Source of the DNA: Eriocheir sinensis
Lineage: Eukaryota; Arthropoda; Malacostraca; Decapoda; Varunidae
Length of the DNA stretch: 64,000 nucleotides
NCBI RefSeq assembly: GCF_024679095.1
Contig: NC_066509.1
Location: 22,279,479-22,343,478, forward strand
Reading direction: 5' to 3'
Position 1 is the stretch's first letter, and the number at the start of each line of letters is the position of its first letter. Position numbers and translations under genes: made by a program. Positions 56,755 through 64,000 of the stretch are shown piece after piece. Under the pieces are notes generated by a model, which saw only the letters and a list, made by a program, of their open reading frames with translations, had not been told where the DNA came from and did no database searches.

Positions 56755-58520
56755 TCACGGGGCTGGAGGAGACTGGTAGAAATGGGTTGGGCTGGAGGAG
56801 ACTGGGGCGAGGAGTGGGCTGGTCTGGAGGAGACTGGTGCAAGGAGTGGGCTGGGCTGGAGGAGACTGGTGCAAGGAGTGGGCTGGGCTGGAGGAGACTG
56901 GTGCAAGGAGTGGGCTGGGCTGGAGGAGACTGGTGCAAGGAGTGGGCTGGGCTGGAGGAGACTGGTGCAAGGAGTGGGCTGGGCTGGAGGAGACTGGTGC
57001 AAGGAGTGGGCTGGGCTGGAGGAGACTGGTGCAAGGAGTGGGCTGGTCTGGAGGAGACTGGTGCAAGGAGTGGGCTGGGCTGGAGGAGACTGGTGCAAGG
57101 AGTGGGCTGGGCTGGAGGAGACTGGTGCAAGGAGTGGGCTGGGCTGGAGGAGACTGGTGCAAGGAGTGGGCTGGGCTGGAGGAGACTGGTGCAAGGAGTG
57201 GGCTGGGCTGGAGGAGACTGGTGCAAGGAGTGGGCTGGGCTGGAGGAGACTGGTGCAAGGAGTGGGCTGGGCTGGAGGAGACTGGTGCAAGGAGTGGGCT
57301 GGGCTGGAGGAGACTGGGGGAAGGAGTGGGCTGGGCTGGAGGAGACTGGGGCGAGGAGTGGGCTGGGCTGGAGGAGACCAATAGAAGTGAGTTCGGCTGG
57401 AGGAGACTGGGGCGAGGAGTGGGCTGGGCTGGAGGAGACCAGTAGAAGTGAGTTGGGCTGGAGGAGACTGGCGCGAGGAGTGGGCTGGGCTGGAGGAGAC
57501 GGGCGCGACGAGAGGGCGGGGCTGGAGGAGACTGGCGCGAGGAGTGGGCTGGGCTGGAGGAGACTGGTGCGAGGAGTGGGCTGGGCTGGAGGAGACTGGG
57601 GCGAGGAGTGGGCTGGGCTGGAGGAGACTGGCGCGAGGAGTGGGCTGGGCTGGAGGAGACTGGCGCGAGGAGTGGGCTGGGCTGGAGGAGACTGGCGCGA
57701 GGAGTGGGCTGGGCTGGAGGAGACTGGCGCGAGGAGTGGGCTGGGCTGGAGGAGACTGGCGCGAGGAGTGGGCTGGGCTGGAGGAGACTGGGGCGAGGAG
57801 TGGGCTGGGCTGGAGGAGACTGGGGCGAGGAGTGGGCTGGGCTGGAGGAGACTGGGGCGAGGAGTGGGCTGGGCTGGAGGAGACTGGGGCGAGGAGTGGG
57901 CTGGGCTGGAGGAGACTGGGGCGAGGAGTGGGCTGGGCTGGAGGAGACTGGGGCGAGGAGTGGGCTGGGCTGGAGACTGGGGCGAGGAGTGGGCTGGAGT
58001 GGAGGAGACTGGGGCGAGGAGGGCTGGGCTGGAGGAGACTGGGGCGAGGAGGGCTGGGCTGGAGGAGACTGGGGCGAGGAGTGGCTGGGCTGGAGAGACT
58101 GGGGCGAGGAGGGCTGGGCTGGAGAGACTGGGGGGAGGAGTGGGCTGGGCTGGAGGAGACTGGGGCGAGGAGTGGGTTGGACTGGAGGAGACCGGGGCGA
58201 GGAGTGGGCTGGACGGGAGGAGACTGGGACGAGGAGTGGGCTGGACTGGAGGAGACTGGCGCGAGGAGTGGGCTGGGCTGGAGGAGACTGGGGCAAGGAG
58301 TGGGCTGGGCTGGAGGAGAGTGGGGCGAGGAGTGGGCTGGGCTGGAGGAGACTGGGGGAAGGAGTGGGCTTGGCTGGAGGAGACTGGGGCAAGGAGTGGG
58401 CTGGGCTGGAGGAGACTGGGGCGAGGAGTGGGCTGGGCTGGAGGAGACCAGTAGAAGTGAGTTGGGCTGGAGGAGACTGGTAGAAGTGGATTGGACTGGA
58501 AGAGACTGGTAGAAGAGGGC
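56755..58520. repeat. 32-bp GC-rich minisatellite, ~55 units
   Basis: The unit is GTGCAAGGAGTGGGCTGGGC plus TGGAGGAGACTG (32 bp). The variable position forms blocks: GTGCAAG units dominate 56835-57300, GCGCGAG units 57460-57780, GGGCGAG units after 57780. Some units are shortened (58020-58140), and degenerate AGTAGAAG units occur at 57370-57450 and 58445-58520. Since the unit is 3n+2 and stop-free, frames of 200-630 codons are open on both strands; none is a gene. Confidence 0.95.
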
Positions 58521-58654
58521 TGGACCGGAATAGATTGCTAGAAGTGAGTCTGGCTTTAGGAAGTGGTAGAGACTGGGTGGAGACGCGGCTGGGCTGGACG
58601 TGGAGGCCGTGTTGTGCTGGCCTCCTCCCGATTGAATTTTTCGCCACTTTTTTT

Positions 58655-60722
58655 AGTTTACTTTTTCAGTCTTGATTATGGGTGATGGGGCACTCTGCCA
58701 AGTGCCTAACAATCACCCACTTTTTAGAGGCTGCAACCGAGGGTTCTTTTTAGGATGGTAGTGGTTCCCTTAAGGGCAATTGTTTGGATTTCTGTTGCCC
58801 TCGGGTTTCCTGGGATTTTAGCTAGATGGTCTTTGAAGTTCTTTTTCAGTAGGCCTGTTGCTCCGGCAATGACTGGCACAATCGAGATGTTCTTCAATTT
58901 CCAGTTTCTTTTCATATCATGCATCAGGCCTTGATATTTGGTGACCTTCTCCCTTTCAGCTCTGTTTAGCCCGCTGTCATGTGGGATACTGACCTCAACT
59001 ATCATAGCCACCTTTTCTTTCCTGTTCCACACAACCAGGTCCGGTTTCACTGCAGCATTATCTAGGTAGGTAGCTGTTGGAATTACCTGGTCATAGTAGA
59101 TGGTGAGCGTCTCATTTCCGGTGATTTTCCCTGGCTGATGTTCCCACACTTTGCTAGAACACTTGATGTTCAGGCTGTTGCAGATGGTCCAGTGTAGGTA
59201 TTTGCACACTTCATCATGCCTGACTGTGTAGTAGCCATCGGCTAGCAGAGTCTGGCAGCTGCAGATCAGGTGGCTCACACTTTCAATTTCAGTGTGGCAG
59301 AACCTGCATTTGTTGTTGTTACTGAGGCAAGCCATTTTTTTTAAAGCGTTGGTCATTATGGCCTGGTCTTGTGGTGCCATTATCAGCCTCTCCTGATCGT
59401 AGTGGAGGGTTCCTCTGATGAGCCAGTTCAGAGAGCTCTCCTTGTCAATGTAGTCTTTGGAGAGCTCTTGCAGGAAAAACTTGGCACGTTGGTGTTCTGC
59501 CCACTCAGTTAAGTTGGTGTTCTGGAACTTCCTGGTGAATTTTGAACGGCTCTTTCTGGCCATTTTGGTGGCTGGTGTGTTTTCTGTTTCCTGCTCATCT
59601 ACTATACAATCCTGTCCAAAATGCTGGGCCAGCTTAGTAATTGAGGTGTTTTTGCTGGCTTTGTTGGTGTGGTGTTCCCGGACCCTGGCAATGTTTGGAC
59701 TTAGGGAGCTTCTGAGGTATTGGCCGATGCTCACCATAGTGGCTCTGTGCTGGTGGTTAACTTCAGACAGTCCTAGGCCTCCCTCTCTTCTTGGCATATA
59801 CAGTCTTGGAAGGCACTGATTTCTGTAGATGACCTTGTGGAGTGTTAAAGTTTTCCTTGTTTTTACATCTAATTTATTTATTTCGGTTTGAGGCCAGTCA
59901 ATAATGCCAAAGCTGTAACTTAGCACTGGCATGGCAAGTTGGTTTACGGCAGTTATTTTGTTTTTGTTGGTGAGTTGCGTCTTGCAGATCTTCTTCAGAC
60001 GGCTGAGGTATTCATTGCCTGCCTTCTTCCTCATGGTGGTATGCTGTATGCTGTCATTTTCTTCAATGCCAAAGTATTTGTATGGCTCATGCTCCATTAG
60101 GTCTCTGATTTCACTGGCCTCGTCTAGCTCGATGTTCTCGGTGTGGGTCTTTTTTCCACTGCGCATTGTGCATTTAGCGCATTTATCAAGGCCGAACTTC
60201 ATCCCGATGTCATTGGAGAAGGTGTGTACAGCCTGGAGCAGTTGGTGGAGTTCTGCGTCAGAGCTTGCATAGAGCTTAAGGTCATCCATGAACAGTAGAT
60301 GGTTCACTGTTTTGTTTGGGTCTTTTTTGCGAGTTTGACTTAGGTTGTACCCACTTTGGCACTTATTTAGGAGCTTACTGAGAGGGTCTATTGCCATACA
60401 GAAGAGAAGGGGGGATAGGCTGTCTCCTTGGAAGATTCCTCTTCTTATTCTGACCTTGGGGATGATGGTTTTTCCCCTTGGTGTGGCTGAGTGTAATGTT
60501 TGTTTGCCACATTTGCATTTGTGTTGCCAGTGCTTGAGTGATAGTAGGGTGGACTTTATATAGCTCAAGACACTGTAGTATCCATGAGTGTGGCACGCTG
60601 TCGAATGCTTTTTGGTAGTCGATCCAGGCCACACTCAGGTTTCTTTAAAGTTTCTTGCAGTCTTCCAAAAGTGTTTTGTTAAGAAGCTGATCTATGGTAC
60701 CAAGGCAGCTTTTTTTGCACCA
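58655..60722 (-). mobile_element. R4-like LINE (restriction-type endonuclease), 5' truncated
   Basis: On the reverse strand the element starts with [17 protein letters not shown] at the zinc-finger junction (~60722). It runs through RT and C-terminal endonuclease, and ends with a ~75-bp 3' UTR and short poly(A) (58649-58656). The same 3' end occurs alone at 60896-60978. Confidence 0.85.
58724..60634 (-). CDS. R4-like LINE reverse transcriptase and RLE endonuclease
   Basis: 636 codons, of which the first ~50 are out of frame; the true upstream block VAWIDYQKAFDSVPHSWIL is in another frame (60375-60632). RT: GIFQGDSLSPLLF (~67-79) and catalytic LLFMDDLKLYAS (~113-124). Then WLIRGTLHYDQERLIMAPQD, a CCHC-type knuckle CRFCHTEIESVSHLICSC and a PD-(D/E)XK nuclease: KPDLVVWNRKEKVAMIVEVS, with the downstream EREKVTKYQGL. 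This layout (RT, CCHC, RLE) is that of the R2/R4/NeSL group; VPVIAGATGLL near the end is R4-like. One or two frame breaks keep it inactive. Confidence 0.85.
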   Translation of the reverse strand: MWPGSTTKKHSTACHTHGYYSVLSYIKSTLLSLKHWQHKCKCGKQTLHSATPRGKTIIPKVRIRRGIFQGDSLSPLLFCMAIDPLSKLLNKCQSGYNLSQTRKKDPNKTVNHLLFMDDLKLYASSDAELHQLLQAVHTFSNDIGMKFGLDKCAKCTMRSGKKTHTENIELDEASEIRDLMEHEPYKYFGIEENDSIQHTTMRKKAGNEYLSRLKKICKTQLTNKNKITAVNQLAMPVLSYSFGIIDWPQTEINKLDVKTRKTLTLHKVIYRNQCLPRLYMPRREGGLGLSEVNHQHRATMVSIGQYLRSSLSPNIARVREHHTNKASKNTSITKLAQHFGQDCIVDEQETENTPATKMARKSRSKFTRKFQNTNLTEWAEHQRAKFFLQELSKDYIDKESSLNWLIRGTLHYDQERLIMAPQDQAIMTNALKKMACLSNNNKCRFCHTEIESVSHLICSCQTLLADGYYTVRHDEVCKYLHWTICNSLNIKCSSKVWEHQPGKITGNETLTIYYDQVIPTATYLDNAAVKPDLVVWNRKEKVAMIVEVSIPHDSGLNRAEREKVTKYQGLMHDMKRNWKLKNISIVPVIAGATGLLKKNFKDHLAKIPGNPRATEIQTIALKGTTTILKRTLGCSL

Positions 60723-61455
60723 GTATGTACACGAGTGTGTTTTTTGAGGCTACTCTTCGTACTGAACCTTCTGCCACACTGATGGCATTCATGAGGTCTT
60801 TCACCAGTGTGTGAAAGGGTGTGTCTGTTTAAATGGCTCTTCCTATTGAATCTTTTGCCACACTCATGGCATTCATGAGGTCTTTCACTTTTTTTGTTTT
60901 AATTTACTTTTTCAGTCTTGATTACGGGTGATGGGGCACTCTGCCAAGTGCCTAACAATCACCCACTTGTTAGAGGCTCTTTCACCAGTATGCATACAGT
61001 TATGTCTGTATAGGTTACTCTTCACACTGAACTTTTTGCCACACTCATGGCATTCATGAGGTCTTTCACCAGTGTGTGAAAGGGTGTGTCTGTTTAAATG
61101 GCTCTTCCTATTGAACCTTTTGCAACACTCATGGCATTCATGAGGTCTTTCACCAGTGTGTGAAAGTGTGTCTCTTGAGGTTACTCTTCTTACTGAACCT
61201 CTTGCCACAGTCATGGCATTCATGAGATCTTTCACCAGTGTGTGAAAGGATGTGCATATTGAGTCGACACTTGTAACGGAAACGTCTGCCACACTGAATG
61301 CATTCATGAGGTCCTCCACCAGAGGGTGTGGGTGTATTTGCTGAGGTCAGCCTTCCCAGGGAGTCTTTCCCCACACTCTTGGCACTCATGGTTCCCTTCG
61401 CCAGTGTGTGCAAGGCAGTGTCTGGTGAACTTGCTCTCGTTTCAAATCTTGTCAC
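60722..61455 (-). pseudogene. C2H2 zinc-finger array, degenerate
   Basis: About six or seven C2H2 fingers on the reverse strand with the TGERPHEC linker: [76 protein letters not shown] and, after an insertion, a final finger ending [11 protein letters not shown]. The first finger has a stop (CDKI then TGA), one linker lacks its reading frame, an 80-bp LINE tail interrupts at 60896-60978, and the R4-like LINE follows the last finger. Such arrays bind DNA in intact genes; this one cannot encode a continuous protein. Confidence 0.85.
60896..60978 (-). mobile_element. R4-like LINE 3' end, ~80-bp insertion
   Basis: Nearly identical to the 3' terminal 80 bp of the LINE at 58655-60722 (shared GTGGGTGATTGTTAGGCACT and TGGCAGAGTGCCCCATCACC). 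It has a poly(A)-like end and is flanked by CTTTCAC on both sides, a 7-bp target duplication in the zinc-finger linker. Confidence 0.85.
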
Positions 61456-61494
61456 ACTCCTGACTCAATCTTTTCCTTTCCTTTGTGGCCGAGA

Positions 61495-63872
61495 TGCCAG
61501 CAGCAAGGTGGTGGTGGTTCTCTTGATCCTCACAGCATTGGCAGCCTGCTGCTGCTGGTCCTGCCCGGCCACGCAGCCTGCAGGGCACCAGTGCTTCTGC
61601 TGCGAGGCGCTGGCAGGTCTTGCAGGAGGCTCCGGCTGTGGCCCAGGGATAGCGATGTACTGGGGAGTCCTGGAGGCGGAGGCTGTGAGGACAGTGCCGA
61701 GCACAGCACCAGCCTCAAGCCCTCACTCCAGCAGCAGCACTAGCCTGGACGTGGAGACAGGTTTGTGCTGTGCTGGCCTCCACGTGTTAAACTGATCTGC
61801 AAAGAAATAAAATGGTCAAGAAATGGGTGGCTAAGTCAGTTGGAGAGTTGGGCAAATTGTAACAAAGCAATGGGAAAAAATTGTGAGGACATGTGTGGCT
61901 GGAGCAGGTGGAGAAATGCAGTCAGTGTAATATGGCATAGGGAAAACTATACGCAAGGTAAGGTAAGTGGAAAAACAGGTAAACTAACTATGGATACTAA
62001 CAACAGGTGGATGGAAGACCAATTTAAGGGTGGAGTGGATGGAAGTGAAGACTGAAGGGAGAGGTGGAAGGTTATGCTGCACTAGGAGACAGTGGACGGC
62101 AAAGAAACAGGTGGAAGAATTTAAGGAAAGACTGAGAGTGGAAAGATAGATTGCGAGACTAATTGGCATTAATAAATTTTTGGTTAGGAGATAAATTTTT
62201 GGTGGAATGGGTGGATATGAAGTGTGGAGGTGGAATTTTAAGGCGAGGGCTTGGTGGATTATACAAAACAGGAAAGAAACGGCATTGCACAAGTGGAGGG
62301 GCATTAGAGGATGCTGGTGGGTGGATGTGGAGGTGAAAGGCAAGATGTGGACTAGGTGGGGAGGAATGTCACCGCCCGTCAACAAACGCTCGTGTGAAGA
62401 CATGCACGGCCATACTACCATGCGGGAGAAAACCGCTCGTGTTTAGGGGCCTAAATCCTTCATTGAGCACCAAGGTGTTCGTGGCTGTGAGAAGGGTGAG
62501 AATCTAGAATAATGCCCTTAAAAATGGGTGGAATGATTTTGGTTGGGGAGAACATAAACAAACCGCAGGTAATTAACGACATGGCGGCTGATTGTGTGGA
62601 TGATCATTGGCCGGAAACGTGCTATTATGATGGAGGTACAGAAGAGGAAGCTGTTGGGTGGACGTGGATACTGGCATTAAAATATATCCTGACCCTGAAA
62701 ATATCGCTCCCGAGCCTCAACACAGACTCACAGCCTTAACTTAACCACAGTGCACGACACTCACCGTCACCTGAACGACAAGTGTCTCCGCTGCCTCCAC
62801 ACCGTCCTTACAGCCTTCACAGGCCGGGTTCCCTCCTTGACTGACAACTGTTCTCCTCCTCTCCTCCCTTTTGCGCTCCCCCTCCCCTTCCCTTCCTCTA
62901 GGATTAGTTATTACCCCCACTCTCCTCCATTCCTTTTCTTTTCTTCTTCAACTACATAACTATCACTACTTCCTCCTCCCGCTCCCTCTCCATAATATCC
63001 TAATAACCCTTTTTCTCTCTCCTCCTTCTCCAACTACGTAGCTATCACTTTACCTCTTCCGCCTCCTATTGCTCCTCCTCCTCTTCCAACTACACAACTA
63101 TCAATTCACCTTTTCTTCCTCCATGTTCCTCAGGTACCTCCCACTCTCCTCCTTCATGCTTGCTGCTCTTCAAAATACACAACTATCACTTCATTACTTC
63201 TGTCTCTTCCTTTTCTTCCTCCTCGTTTCTTCATTACCTCCTCTTCCTCCTGTTCCTCCTTCATAATAACTTACTGCTCGCCATTCTCACACTACACAAC
63301 CATCACAACCTCCTCCTCCTGTTCAGCGCCAACCCTCGGAGCCGCAGAGAAGGGCCAAAAGGGGTCAGTAAGGGAGGAGAGAGACCGGCACTGTTCTTGC
63401 ATGGCTGTGGACGAGCCCTGCAGAGGTGGACATGGCCAAGGGGAGTGTGTCAGGGCAGGGCTCGCGGGGTGTAGGCAACAGGCCGGCTACAGCTGCGCCT
63501 GCTACTGGACAAGAGGGAGTGACGTGACGTTTGTGTAGCTTAAGGATGAAGAGTAAGGCATTATACTGCACTATACAACTCTACGCCCCTGCTGTCTCGC
63601 CTTCTTCCCCGCCTGTACCTCCCCCATTAACCCACTTCCTCTTCTTGCTGCACCCTTGATTAAGAAAAGGCAGTATGGGGGCGCCGATGGTGAAGAAACT
63701 AGGAGACGGCAGAAAATGGGGAGGAGGAGGAGGAGGGAGGAGGTTGGAAAGTTTCGTTTAGTCGGCGCAACTTCTGTTGTCATATGCCGGAGAGAGACAG
63801 AAAGGGAAGGAATTATAGAAGGGAACAGATCCCAGGAGACGGACACAACCCCCGATTAAACCTAGTACCCAT
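61495..63872 (-). repeat. Long inverted duplication, copy B
   Basis: Inverted relative to 9388-12450. Landmarks run in reverse: the SQQKHWCPAGC block, a spacer with GTCCACATCTTGCC, the HRHLNDKCLRCLHTV block (62753), the MAKGSVSGQG frame (63432-63527) and the SINE body at the right. It lacks the LINE fragment present in copy A. A short related piece (GCTGGGCTGGACGTGGAGGC) also occurs at 58589-58625. Confidence 0.85.
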
Positions 63873-64000
63873 TCACTGCTGGGTGGACAGGTGCGTAGGG
63901 TATCGGAAAAGCCGCCCAAATTTTTCCACTCCGCCCGGGAATCGAAACTGGGCTCTCTCGCTTGTGAGCCGAGTGTGCTAGCCACTGCACCACGAAGCCC
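63745..64000 (-). mobile_element. tRNA-derived SINE, family 3 (runs off window end)
   Basis: The reverse-strand head GGGCTTCGTGGTGCAGTGGC, TAGCACACTCGGCTCACAAG has an A-box, and a B-box-like AGTTTCGATTCCC follows. The body includes CACCTGTCCACCCAGCAGTG and TCCGGCATATGACAACAGA. The head resembles a tRNA with a CTCACAA anticodon loop (CAC, Val). The tail fragment at 9388-9530 is the same family. Confidence 0.7.

Noticed and set aside
56688..58647. Open frames of 200-630 codons rich in Gly/Trp/Glu or Pro/Ser
   Set aside because: 32-bp unit minisatellite without stops; several frames on both strands are equally open, and there is no start or splice context.

Overview
Eukaryotic, almost certainly arthropod DNA, most likely from a decapod crustacean. 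The basis is extreme microsatellite density (a 673-bp CA run and several AG, CT, TA and CA runs of 80-300 bp), nested CR1-, L2- and R4-like LINEs, tRNA-derived SINEs, and splice-bounded exon fragments scattered between repeats. There are no operons, no bacterial signals and no complete host gene. The species assignment is inference.

Layout. 1-5.6 kb: a decayed, reverse-strand copy of a large DNA transposon whose C-terminal part is an XPG/FEN-like nuclease. 5.7-9.4 kb: a LINE scrap, the giant CA run and CT-rich low-complexity DNA. 9.4-12.5 kb: copy A of a ~2.4-kb sequence present inverted as copy B at 61.5-63.9 kb. 12.9-15.9 kb: a nearly intact CR1-like LINE. 15.9-18.1 kb: two in-phase exon-like segments of an unrecognised forward-strand gene. 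18.5-21.0 kb: LINE remnants, including an L2-like element with a PHD-type ORF1 fused by deletion to its RT. 21.0-28.85 kb: a CR1-group LINE split by a 5.1-kb DNA transposon (long terminal inverted repeats, 3-bp target duplication, 927-codon open frame). 29-32 kb: a reverse-strand LINE broken by a likely solo LTR. 32.5-40.0 kb: a 68-bp minisatellite interrupted by a LINE and a SINE and inverted at its right end. 40-46 kb: scattered exon-like segments and a 3.0-kb inverted-repeat element with an 8-bp target duplication. 46.4-55.6 kb: nested LINE pieces, a palindromic MITE and SINEs. 55.7 kb: a candidate 3' terminal exon. 56.8-58.5 kb: a 32-bp minisatellite. 58.7-61.5 kb: an R4-like LINE and an 80-bp relative, both in a degenerate C2H2 zinc-finger array. 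63.75-64 kb: a SINE.

Most of the window is transposon on transposon, so the main value is structural: insertion order, target duplications and an in-window empty site can be read directly. The strongest candidates for something little described are the XPG-nuclease transposon pair (Academ-like) and an R4-like retrotransposon that entered equivalent positions of two zinc-finger linkers. Host coding content is limited to short exon candidates whose identity I cannot assign.
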